In this document: piece after piece, positions 44,557-54,055 of the stretch
Layout: every line of letters starts with the position of its first letter
Numbering within the stretch: the first letter of the stretch is position 1
Source of the DNA: Thinopyrum elongatum
Lineage: Eukaryota > Streptophyta > Magnoliopsida > Poales > Poaceae
Reading direction: 5' to 3'
NCBI GenBank assembly: GCA_011799875.1
Contig: CM022301.1
Span: 322,232,929 to 322,296,928, forward strand
DNA length: 64,000 nucleotides
Program-made: the position numbers and the translations under genes
Notes under the pieces: model-generated
What the model was told of the DNA's origin: nothing
Database searches by the model: none
Seen by the model: the letters and a program-made list of their open reading frames with translations, nothing else

Positions 44557-44707
44557 ATGTGGCGTGGTATCTAGCATCCAGTGCACACCTATATTTATCC
44601 ATTACATTCATACCGATTTCTGATTTGTGCATACTTTTTATTTGGAGAAGTTGTTGCTTGAGTCAAGATGCTTGGAGAGCATCTACGCATTGAGAATTGT
44701 AAGATGC

Positions 44708-44885
44708 GGGTGGTGTTGGCGGCCTACAACGATTTATGAGAGATTAGCCTAGGTTATCCCTGTAATGGTGCTGGTGTTGGTGTAATCGTGTGTGCCGAAT
44801 GTGTGCATTATGCCACACATATTGTAATTATGCTTTCTATCCTCTATAAAAATATGGTACGCCTTTAGCGTACTCTCGAAAAAAA
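44708..44885 (+). mobile_element. 5'-truncated LINE-like retroposon
   Basis: 178 bp ending in a poly(A) tract and flanked by a 13-bp direct duplication AATTGTAAGATGC (44695-44707, 44886-44898). Just before the tail is a perfect hairpin, GTACGC CTTTA GCGTAC (44857-44873), followed by TCTCG and A residues, a 3' end seen in Triticeae LINEs and likely to be read by their reverse transcriptase. No pol III boxes were seen, so a SINE is less likely. Confidence 0.7.
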
Positions 44886-44898
44886 AATTGTAAGATGC

Positions 44899-45044
44899 CG
44901 TCAACTGTTTCTATCTTGAAAAACATGACGTACCATATTGAAATTGCACAGCTGCTGCAGCTACATGTGCTTGGCGACCCGGATGGAGAGCTCGACGGCG
45001 ACCGGGACGGCGAGCTCGAGGCGCACCAGCAGCGGGAGGAACGC
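44899..45044. other. Short flank between retroposon and minisatellite
   Basis: No gene seen. It ends in GC-rich sequence leading into the 26-bp repeat. Confidence 0.4.
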
Positions 45045-45230
45045 CGGCGGCGGCAGAGATGGTCGGGGCCGGGCGGCGGCAGAGACGGTCGGGGCCGGGC
45101 GGCGGCAGAAATGGTCGAGGCCGGCCGGCGGCAGAGATGGTCGGGGCCGGCAGTGGCAGAGATCGTCATGGGCGGCCGGCGGCGGAAGAGATTGGTCATG
45201 GCTGACTGGGCGGTGGCAGAGATGAACTAC
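45045..45230 (+). repeat. 26-bp GC-rich minisatellite, about six units
   Basis: Units of the form CGGCAGAGATGGTCGGGGCC start at about 45051, 45077, 45103, 45129 and 45154, with a diverged one near 45183. Spacing is 26, 26, 26, 25 and 29 bp. Frames through it give Arg/Gly-rich text but 26 is not a multiple of 3, so any protein would change frame each unit. Confidence 0.85.
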
Positions 45231-45539
45231 AGGACTAGGGTGTAGCTCTCGTCTGGCTGGGTCGACCCGTGCGATCCATCGGGTCACACGGTGTCGGCTC
45301 CTCTGACCTGTGTATTGCTTAAGGCCAACCCGCCTGGCCCATTGGCCTCGACATTTTGGGCCGGGTCAGTGACCCAGCGGGTCGACCCGGCCCATTCCCA
45401 TCTTGACATGTTTTTAGTCGGAATGTGATAAGACTTCTCAAATGACAAGGGTCGAACGTGAGGTGGCCAAATTTGATCTTTTGACGTAAGTTTAGCCGGA
45501 TCTGACCCCCACCCGAAACTATTTCATGATTTGACCTTT

Positions 45540-45725
45540 TTGGCTACCGCCAGACAGTCCAACGGTATGTTTGGACAGGCTACCGCCACAAAGGTTGGCG
45601 GTAGACATGATGGCAGGCCAGAGACGGCCGTTTGCACCCGCCTACGTGGCAAAGGGCCGTACCGCCAGGGCCCTGGCGGTAGGGTGCTTGATCCTACCGC
45701 CAGGCACCCTCGCTGTAGGGCTCTA
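45540..45725. repeat. MULE subterminal CTACCGCCA repeats, left block
   Basis: GGCTACCGCCAGACAG, GGCTACCGCCACAAAGG, TTGGCGGTAGAC, GTACCGCCAGGGCCCTGGCGGTAG and CCTACCGCCAGGCACC form alternating direct and inverted copies. The pair at 45660-45683 makes a near-perfect palindrome. Confidence 0.75.
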
Positions 45726-46210
45726 TAGTGGATAAGGTGCTGGTGTGCCCCCCACCCACCCATTCATCCCCAATCCCTTCTTCCTCTCCGAGCTCACCCT
45801 CTTCCCCCCTCTCTCCCCCACCAAAGCACCCACTAGATCTCTCTCCATTGCTAAAGATTTGTCCAGTGGATCCGGAGCATTTGCATCACCCAAGGTACCT
45901 CTCCCACTCCCCCTTCTTTTGGTTGGTTGGAATCATGTATTTATGTTGGATTTGCTCACATTGTTTGAAACCCTAGTTATTGCTCTTGTTGTGCATTTAC
46001 GATGCATTTATGGCTATATTTGTGCTTGTTGTGCCTAGCATTGTTGTGGGTAGCAAGATCTTGTGTCAAGGGTTAGTGGCTTTGTGTTGGAAGGGTTAGG
46101 GTTAGGGTTAAGACAATTTTGACAAATTTGGTCTTGTTGTTTGAATGCAATGCATAGAAGTTCTTTGCTTGGACCCATGGATGACATGATTTTTTGTCCA
46201 TTGTTCTTGG
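45726..46210 (+). other. Leader of the MULE transposase gene
   Basis: No separate gene. A CT/CCC-rich stretch (45745-45835) is followed by a possible 5' UTR intron, with donor-like CCAAG/GTACCT near 45893. GGGTTAGGGTTAGGGTTA at 46093-46110 is short and not telomeric. Confidence 0.45.
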
Positions 46211-49047
46211 ATGGATAGACTTGTTAATTTGCATTACTTGGACAAGGCGGCATTTTTGAATGGAAATGCCGATGATGGGGAGGAGCCCATGGTTTTTGAC
46301 ACAAACCCAAGCTATGATGATGTCGTAGTGAAAGTGAGAAGCATGTTACATTGGATTAACCCAAGTATGAGGTGAAACTTATTGGGAGGTATGATGTTGG
46401 AGTGGGAGTAAAGTCCCGATTAAAGAGTATGCCCATCACCTCCGATTTGCATTGGAATGTGTACAAGGATAAAGACGAGGGATCACAAGACAAGTCACTT
46501 GAATTGTTTGCCACAAAGGTTGAAGTTCCTCGCCTACAACTCGACTTGAACCGGAGTATGTCATCCCCACTACATGATGGTAGTGTCGAGTTGTATGTCC
46601 ACAATTCTTCTAGCCAACCCAATGAAGAGGAGATCAATGTTAGAGCCATAGTAGTTCGAGGTGATCCTACTGCTCATGTGGATGATGATGCTATTGCTCA
46701 TGTTGATCAAGATGCTCTTGCTTGTGTTGATGATCATGCTATTGCTCAAGATGATGCTTACGCGGAACAAGAACAGATTCATTACCATCCCATTGGTGAC
46801 TTGGATGTCATTGTGTACCAACAAGACATGGACCGTAACCTTCCTTATAGGCGTATGTGTGGATATGACTCGGATGACGATGGTTCGGAAGAAGAATTGG
46901 ACGAGGATGGATTCACGACGCAAGAAAATCAGGTCTACAAGAAGGTCAATGGCAAGGAAAGAGGTCCCTCTTTGTTTCGTGATCTTAGCCTTGCCGACAT
47001 GGCCATTGTTGATGGTGGCATGAGATTGGGGTTGGTTGAACCATCACCTTGCCCAAAGGTTGGTGATCCAAGGCCCCCGGATGAGGACGAGAATGCCCAT
47101 TTGAAGAAAGGCATCAAGTTTGGGTGCTTGCAAGAGTTCAAGATTTGGTTGAGTGACTATGCCATTAGGAATCATAGGCCATATGTTGTTGGTCATTCCG
47201 ATAAAAATGTACGCTACACCGTCAAGTGTGACAAAGAAGGTTGCAAATGGAAGGTCCGTGGAAGAAAAATCCATGAAACCGGGCAATGGGATTTGAAGAG
47301 TTGTGTGGCCAGTCACACGTGCATACCGCCGGACAAAGCCGACCGAAGCAAGGGTCACCATCAACTCACCTCCGAGTTCCTAGGCTACAAATTGTTGAAT
47401 GAGATATCCCATGATCCAACCATGAAGGTCAAGCTACTCATGAGTTCGGTCTTTGAACGATTTGGCTACGAAGTCAAGTGTGGGAAGGTATGGATGGCCA
47501 AGGCAAACCCTATTAGGATGTTGCATGGTGATTATGCGTCCGCGTACAATATTCTACCAAGGATGTTGGGAGCCATTGCTCATCGAAACCCGGGCATGCA
47601 CCATAGAGTCAAGTCAATTGATGGAGTGTTTCACCGAGTCTTCTGGAGCTTTAGCCAATGCATCGAGCCATTTAAGCATTGTCGGGCCGTCTTGTCAATT
47701 GATGGCACATTCTTAACCGGCAAATACAAGGGCACATTGATGGTGGCAATGGCCCATTCGTCCAATGACAACGTGTTGCTGGTGGCATTTGCCTTGGTGC
47801 CTTCCGAGCATGATGACAATTGGGAGTGGTTCATGGACCATGTAAGGACGAGGGTGATTGGCAAGAGAGAGGTGTGCATCATATCGGATATGCATCATGG
47901 GATTCTCAAAGAAATAGATGTTGATATTCCTGGCTTTCCAAAGCTCCAACATCGTTGGTGCATGAGACACTTTGTGGCAAACTTTTACCGTGCATGCAAG
48001 AGCAAGGAGTTTTGCAAAGACCTTAACCATGTTTGTGTGACATTCAACACCGACACATTCAAAAAACGATATGACAAACTCTTCTTGGCATTGGAAAAGA
48101 ACAAAGGGGGAGAGAATTCTTGGAAAGGCATCTTCCGGAGAAGCATAAGTGGTCGCGAGCTTACGACGAAGGTGGTTTGAGATACGGAGACATGACAAGT
48201 AACATGGTGGGATGCTTCAACAATGTGCTCAAGGGTGTCCATTCATTGTCGGTGACTGCCATTGTGAAATATACGTTTTTCAAGCTCAACGAGTATTTCC
48301 TAAGGCATTCCTGAATCACCACCAAGTGGATAGGTGAAAAGAAAGACTATCCCTTCAAGGTTGAGGACTGGTTGAAGTATCAAGCACGCAAGTCCTCGCA
48401 TCAACATATCATTAGATTCAATGAAAAAGAAATGATCTACCAAGTCGACGAGCCGAGTGGCACAACAAGGGATGGGGTGATGTACGGTGGTGTTTCGTAT
48501 GAGGTGCACCTCAAGAACCGGTGGTGTCAGTGCGAGAGGCCTCATAAGTATCATTGGCCTTGCTCGCATTTGATGACCGCGGCTAGGGCGAGAAACTTGC
48601 GTGTTTCAGATGGAACCACCGTGCGACTGCATGAGTTCACATTAGAACAAACAAGGTTGACATGGGCGCCTCGGTTCCGTCCCTTTCTAGATCCTTCGCA
48701 ATGGCCTTAGTATGATGGGCCGCATATCGTTCTCGATCCCGAACTCATGGTGCCTACCAAAGGAAGAAGAAGAAGAAAGAGGTTTAGAAGTGACATGGAT
48801 GATCTAGCTGGATACACCGGAATTAAACAATTTGGTAGCGGCCATTTCATGGAGCCACCAGACATCAACAATTGTGGACAATGTGACGACCCGGGACACA
48901 ATGCTAGAAAATGCACCAAAAGGCCAAGGACCGATGCCAACACTCCTACATGCTCAACAGGTGGCCGGAGAGGAGGTTTCGGTAGCACACGAGGAAGTAG
49001 GCGTGGTGGCCATGGAGGACGGACGAGCCTTAGAGATAGTGCACGAT
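46211..49047 (+). pseudogene. MuDR-type (MULE) transposase, frameshifted
   Basis: The N-terminus starts at ATG 46211 (MDRLVNLHYLDKAAFLNGN, then SYDDVVVKVRSMLHW) and shifts frame near 46358 into a 602-codon frame ending at 48180. That frame has the MuDR zinc-finger DNA-binding domain (CDKEGCKWKVRGR, then CVASHTC) and the MULE DDE core (VLSIDGTFLTGKYKG, IISDMHHGI). A shift near 48121 leads to GDMTSNMVGCFNNVLKGV, a TGA near 48312, the SWIM zinc finger (WCQCERPHKYHWPCSH), a TAG at 48708-48710 and a CCHC knuckle (CGQCDDPGHNARKC). Domain order is that of mudrA-type transposases. Two shifts and two stops make this copy inactive. Confidence 0.88.
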
Positions 49048-49285
49048 GAGGCACTATTGGTGGCCGTGGAGGACAGGCGAGTCTTAGAGGAGTCCGAGGA
49101 GGTGGTCGTGGTTCCGGTGGTACTAGGATGCGAAGGATTGATAAAGGAAGGCCTATTGACATCTTGCTTAACCCCGATGGTTAAAATAATATGAATGGTA
49201 CTTGTTGTTTTGCTTATTGTTTTGTTGTCTTAACCTCTATACACATTTATTTACTTTAGTACCATCCAATCTTTTCTTCATAGGC

Positions 49286-49784
49286 ATGGCTTCATCCGGT
49301 TCCATGACGAGGCCCCCGTGTGCTAACCGTGAAGACATGCTGAACAAGTGGGGTAACGCCAAGTTGGACAAGGTGAAGGAGAAGGACATGAAAACTCCAT
49401 CATGTTGGTGTGGAGATGTTTGCAAAGTGAAGGTATCCACCGACCGCAAGAAGTCATGGACTGAAGGAAGAAGATTTGTTGTTTGTCCCAACTATGCTCA
49501 TGATCGTGCGCGTCCAACTAACGCCTATGATGTGCCGCCGGTATGTTCAAATGGTATTCTCAAGCTTTGTTACATCTCGAACTCATGTTACTAACAACAA
49601 TTTTGTTTTGCCTATGTAGTCACCGCCTCCGCTTTGCAAGCACTTCACATGGATAGATCAAGATGTGCCCGAAGATGTCAAAAAGGACCAATATCGAGAC
49701 TGTCTTAGGAGGCAAAGGTTGTTTGAAGAATCATTCCGAAGAGCCGAGGAAGAAGAGCGTCGTCAGAAGGAGAAGATGGAGTGA
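49286..49784 (+). CDS. GRF-type zinc-finger protein encoded by the MULE
   Basis: Two exons, 49286-49540 and 49620-49784 (GT-AG, phase 0), give 139 residues. C-W-C-G at about residues 43-46, a Cys in FVVCPNYAHDR and CKHFTWIDQD in exon 2 form the C-x-C...C...C-x2-F-x-W arrangement of the GRF zinc finger, found in some nucleases, topoisomerases and helicases, where it binds single-stranded DNA. A charged helix (EESFRRAEEEERRQKEK) follows. The TGA at 49782 may be premature, since the same frame stays open as more charged helix for about 30 codons. It lies about 240 bp after the transposase on the same strand. A role in transposition is inference. Confidence 0.65.
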
Positions 49785-49878
49785 AAGAAGTGCGAGGAGG
49801 AGAGGGCACGCAAAGAGAAGGTTGCTCATGAAGAGGAGAGGGCAAGAAAACTTGCAAGGGCGCAGGGAAGCCCAAGAA

Positions 49879-49972
49879 GAGGATGAGGCACGTGACAAGA
49901 AAGGAAAATGACCTCGTGTGACCCAATAAGCACTATGCGTTCCAAGAGGAGGATGAGGCACGTGACAAGAAA
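49879..49972 (+). repeat. 24-bp direct repeat
   Basis: GAGGATGAGGCACGTGACAA followed by GAAA occurs at 49879-49902 and 49949-49972, 70 bp apart, around the lost end of the GRF gene. This probably reflects a duplication in its charged-helix coding tail. Confidence 0.8.
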
Positions 49973-49984
49973 TGTACTTGTCAT

Positions 49985-50214
49985 GAACTATGTCTTTCAT
50001 TCTCGCATTGGTCATGAACTTTTTCTATCATTCGAGCACTTATCATGACCTACGAACTATGCATTTTATTTTTGAATCATGAACTATATCGTAGACCTAT
50101 ATTTTCCATGTCTATGAACTATGATGTTGCTGTTATTGTGAACACTATGTGCATTTTATGATGTTGTTAAGGAAAAACATAGGGAAAATAGAGGAAATAC
50201 TCTGTTTTTATAGT
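49985..50214. other. AT-rich spacer inside the MULE
   Basis: Repeats of CATGAACTATG and variants (49982-50140) with no gene. Confidence 0.6.
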
Positions 50215-50625
50215 CTACCGCCAGGGTTCATGGCAGTAGCCTAAGATAGCTTACTGCCAGGCACCTTGGTGGTAAGCTGTTGGCCACGCACTACAAGAGC
50301 GCACTGTGATGGGAAACAGTGTTTTTTTGCGGTAGCCACCTTACTGTCGTACCCCTCGGCAGTGGCCTACCGCCACACACCTTGGCGGTAGGGATGGTGC
50401 TGTGAACTGGAAGCGCGCTGTGACGAGAAACCCGTGAAATTTTACGGTAGCCCCCCTACCACCAGACACCTTGGCGATAAGGTTGGTGCTGTGCACTGGA
50501 AGCGCATTGTGACGACGAAGGAGGGTCTCCCTGGCGGTAGGTTTCACTAGCCTACCACCGAGTGCCCTGACAGTAGGGCTCACTAGCCTACCGGTGGTGT
50601 CCCTGGCGGTAGGGCGCTTTGCATC
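50215..50625. repeat. MULE subterminal CTACCGCCA repeats, right block
   Basis: Alternating CTACCGCCAGG and CCTGGCGGTAGG copies, with a longer repeated unit GGTGCTGTG(A/C)ACTGGAAGCGC (about 50397 and 50486). Same motif as the left block. Confidence 0.75.
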
Positions 50626-50831
50626 CTTCATTTCCTATTTAGTGACAAGAAAAACATTCCCGAGTAATTACATGACATGAGTTCAGATTACATGAGGGCA
50701 AAATGAGTTGAAATGACAAGAGTTCAAATGACATGAGTTCAAATGGCCTACAACATTACTATAATAACAAGAGTTCAAATGACCTGGAGCATTCGTCCAA
50801 TTACATGAGTTCAAATGACACGATGTAGCCA

Positions 50832-51350
50832 CTAATAAGCCGGAAAGTAGCTCCTAATCGCCCTAATACGTTTGGCTTGTGCATCACGCTCTGGATTAGG
50901 CTTCGGTCGATACTCGGCGGAACCATCCCAATGGATCATCGAACCCTTTTCCTTGTGGAACCAGGCCCATCGAGCACGTCGGGATGGATTCTCCGACACT
51001 CCTTGATCGATTGCCCATCCAATGATCTGCCCGGGCTTTGCCATGTCCAGCTCGCTGAATTCATCAATGCTTACGGAGAATGCTATCTCCATTGCCAAAG
51101 TGTATCTACAGTCATCTTCCTTCTCCTGCAACTTGCGAACAAGCTTCTCTTTTTCTTTCTCGGGCTTTTTAGGGAACTCACCGAACACATACTTGTTGAA
51201 ATCCCTCATAACTGCATTTGCCTCTTCACAACTCTTAATCCATTTTTGAAGCTCCATCATCATCCTACGGCGTCGTTCTCCTTCACACTTCTCATATGCT
51301 ATCTGCACCGGTGACTTGTTTTCCATACTACATGACATGGAACAAAACAA
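50832..51350 (-). CDS. Uncharacterised ORF convergent to the MULE transposase
   Basis: An open frame of 172 codons; the start may instead be ATG 51326 (MENKSPVQIAYEKCEGERRR), giving 164. I recognise no family. The first half is charged and helix-rich (FPKKPEKEKEKLVRKLQEKE); the second half has a conserved-looking block (MAKPGQIIGWAIDQG, RRARWAWFHKEKGSMIHWD). The intact frame contrasts with the decayed transposase beside it. It is flanked on both sides by GAGTTCAAATGACAT repeats (50680-50820, 51380-51478). Its convergent placement resembles mudrB of maize MuDR, but no sequence similarity is claimed. Confidence 0.55.
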   Translation of the reverse strand: MFCSMSCSMENKSPVQIAYEKCEGERRRRMMMELQKWIKSCEEANAVMRDFNKYVFGEFPKKPEKEKEKLVRKLQEKEDDCRYTLAMEIAFSVSIDEFSELDMAKPGQIIGWAIDQGVSENPSRRARWAWFHKEKGSMIHWDGSAEYRPKPNPERDAQAKRIRAIRSYFPAY

Positions 51351-51479
51351 AACTTAAACCAACTGATATAAGACAAACACAAAACATAGCTTATGTACAA
51401 ATGACCTAGGGTACATAACATAAGGACGAGTTCAAATGACATAGCTTACATAACATAAGTAGAAGTTCAAGTGACATAG

Positions 51480-53145
51480 TGATACGTCTCCAACATATCT
51501 ATAATTTATGAAGTATTCATGCCATGTTTACAAAAAAATTATATGGTTTTGGTATGATTTGCATGGAACTAACCCGGACTGACGCTGTTTTCAGCAGAAC
51601 TACCGTGGTGTTGTTTTTTGTGCAGAAATAAAAGTTCTCCAAATGCAACGAAACGTTTTGATGATTTTTTTGGAACAAAAGAGGCACTAGAAGCTTCATG
51701 GGAGGACCAGAAGGTGAAGGAGGTGAGCACAACCCAGCAGGGCGTGCCTGGGCCCTTGCCCGTGTGCAGGTTGGTTGTGGTCACCTTGAGGCCCATCTTT
51801 GTGTGAAACCAACGCCAAAAAATCCTATGAATACAGAAACCCCCTAGAAATAACCCTAGATCAGAAGTTCCACCGCCGCAAGCCTCTGTAGCCACAAAAA
51901 ACCAATCTAGACTCCGTTCCGGCACCCTGCCAGAGGGGGAAATCATCACCGGTGGCCACCTTCATCATCCCGGCGGCCACCATGGTGAGGAGGGAGTAGT
52001 CCACCCTCGGGGCTAAGGGTTCGTACCAGTAGCTATGTGTTTAATCTCTCTCTCTCTCATGTTCTTGAGTTGGCACGATCTTGATGTATCGCGAGCTTTG
52101 TTAATATAGTTGGATCATATGGTGTTTACCCCTCTCTATCTTGTTGTGATGAATTGAGTTTTCCCTTTGACATTTCGTTTTTTATCGGATTGAATACTTT
52201 TATGGATTTGAGAACACTTGATGTATGTCTTGCTATGAATACCCGTGGTGACAATGGGGTATCATATTGATTCACTTGATATGTGTTTTGGCACTCAACT
52301 TGCGGATTCCCGAGGTGACATTGGGGTAATCTATGCATAGGGGTTGATGCACGTTCTCGTCTTTGTTTCTCCGGTAGAAATCTTGGGGCACTCTTTGAGG
52401 TTCTTTGTGTTGGATTGAGTATTATGAATCTAAAATTGTTTGATGCATATCGTACAATCAACTCACGGATACTCGCGGTGACATTGGAGTATCTATGTGA
52501 CATTAGAGTTGGTTGATGTGTATCATACGGTGTTATTTTAGTACGAACTCTTGATAGATCGATCAGAAAGGATAACTTGATGTTATTTTAGTACGAACTC
52601 TTGATAGATCGATCGGAAAGAATAACTTTGAGGTGGTTTCGTACCCTACAAACAATTTCTTCTTATGTTCTCTGCTAGATAGGAACTTTGGAGTGATTCT
52701 TCATCACACGTTGAGGGATGGTTATGTGATCCAATTATATTAGCATTGTTGAGAGATTGCACTAGTGAAAGTATGGACCATAGGCCTCATTTTCAAGCAT
52801 TGCAATACCGTTTGTGCTTCATTTTATCAATTGCTACCTTGCTGTTTTTATTGTTCCTATTACAAAAATCAATATCTACTATCATTACTACGCTTGTATC
52901 ACCATCTCTTCGCCGAACTAGTGCACCTATACAAATTACCATTGTATTTGGTGTGTTGGGGACACAAGAGACTTTTTGTTATTTGGTTGCAGGGTTGTTT
53001 GAGAGAGACCATCTTTATCCTACGCCTCCCATGGATTGATAAACCTTAGGTCGTCCACTTGAGGGAAAATTGCTACTATCCTACAAAACTCTGCGCTTGG
53101 AGGCCCAACACGAGTCTACAAGAACAAGTTGTGTAGTAGACATCA
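51480..53145 (+). repeat. G3 5' LTR
   Basis: 1666 bp from TGATACGTCTCC to GACATCA, ten bases before the primer site. It contains a tandem near-duplication (TGTTATTTTAGTACGAACTC twice, near 52531 and 52580). It differs from the G1 LTR after about the first 30 bases. Confidence 0.88.
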
Positions 53146-53155
53146 AGCTCTTTTC

Positions 53156-53172
53156 TGGCGCCGTTGTCGGGG
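53156..53172 (+). other. G3 primer binding site (tRNA-Asp type)
   Basis: TGGCGCCGTTGTCGGGG matches the tRNA-Asp 3' complement with one mismatch. Confidence 0.8.
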
Positions 53173-53269
53173 AGGTGAGTGCTTGAAGGTATATCTTTAG
53201 ATCTTGCAATTGAATCTTTTAGTTTCTTGTTTATCACTAGTTTGGTTTATAAAAAGAAAATTACAAAAA

Positions 53270-54055
53270 ATGGAATTGAGGTGGTCTCATATTATTCGTC
53301 TTCATCATGTCTTTCTTGAAAATGATGGATCGAAAAATTGTGCTCAATTGATAGAAGAAGAATTCAATAAAATGTTTGACATAAAATCTTTGAATGATGA
53401 GCATGATTGCAATGCTGCTAGTGTGAATTCTTTGAATATCCATGATGTTAATGATATGCAAAGCCATAAGCTTGGGGATGCTATGTTTGATGAAGATGAT
53501 ATTTTTAGTCCCCCAAGTTTTGATGAGAATATTTACTATGATGAAAGCATGCCTTCTATTTATGATGATTATGGTGATGACACTTATGATATAAAGAATA
53601 ATGATATCCATGAAACTTGTCATCATGATTTTAATGCTCAATATGATTATGCCAATCAAGTATCACATGATAATTATTTTGTTGAGTTTGCTCCCACTAT
53701 TATGAATGAGAAGAAATCTGCTTATGTGGAGAGTAATAAAAATTCTATGCTTGTGGATCATGAAAAGAATGCTTTATGTGATAGTTATATTGTTGAATTC
53801 ATTCATGATGCTACTGAAAATTTCTATGAGAGAGGAACTTATGCTTTTACATATTGCAACAATATCATGTTTCCTCTCTATGTGTTGAAAACTTTGAAGT
53901 TTTGCTTGTTTTGCCTTCCTATGCTAGTTGATTCTTGTTCCCATAATTTGTTTGCTCACAAAATCCCTATGCATAGGAAGTGGGTTAGACTTAAATGTGC
54001 TAGTCATATGCTTCATGATGCTCCCGTTATGTTTCAATTCTTATCTTTTATGTGA
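53270..54055 (+). CDS. G3 ORF, acidic protein of unknown function
   Basis: Intact frame of 261 codons from ATG 53270 (MELRWSHIIRLHHVFLENDG). It is rich in Asp, Asn, His and Tyr (DEDDIFSPPSFDENIYYDES, YDDYGDDTYDIKNN), with a more hydrophobic C-terminus (FPLYVLKTLKFCLFCLPMLV). There is no capsid, zinc-knuckle or protease motif. It occupies the position of gag in an element without pol. I do not recognise the family. An intact frame in a decayed neighbourhood suggests it was coding until recently. Confidence 0.6.
   Translation: MELRWSHIIRLHHVFLENDGSKNCAQLIEEEFNKMFDIKSLNDEHDCNAASVNSLNIHDVNDMQSHKLGDAMFDEDDIFSPPSFDENIYYDESMPSIYDDYGDDTYDIKNNDIHETCHHDFNAQYDYANQVSHDNYFVEFAPTIMNEKKSAYVESNKNSMLVDHEKNALCDSYIVEFIHDATENFYERGTYAFTYCNNIMFPLYVLKTLKFCLFCLPMLVDSCSHNLFAHKIPMHRKWVRLKCASHMLHDAPVMFQFLSFM

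Larger units (their letters stand above)
45540..51479 (+). mobile_element. Large Mutator-like element region (transposase, GRF gene, convergent ORF)
   Basis: Contains a MuDR-type transposase gene (46211-49047), a GRF zinc-finger gene (49286-49784) and a convergent ORF (50832-51350). Subterminal blocks rich in CTACCGCCAGG and its complement occur at 45545-45720 and 50215-50625. Exact terminal repeats and target duplication were not found, so the borders are approximate. The right side is cut by insertion of G3 at 51480. The convergent ORF may lie inside the element, as mudrB does in maize MuDR, or just outside it. Confidence 0.65.

Noticed and set aside
44837..45287. Arg/Gly- or Pro/Ser-rich frames over the minisatellite
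   Set aside because: Produced by a 26-bp repeat whose period breaks the frame each unit.
46093..46110. GGGTTAGGGTTAGGGTTA, telomere-like
   Set aside because: Only three units, with a 6-base period rather than the plant TTTAGGG 7-mer, inside a transposon leader.
49202..49285. N-terminal extension of the GRF gene to 49202
   Set aside because: The extra text (MLFCLLFCCLNLYTHLF) is AT-rich, and a splice-acceptor-like TTCTTCATAG lies just before ATG 49286.
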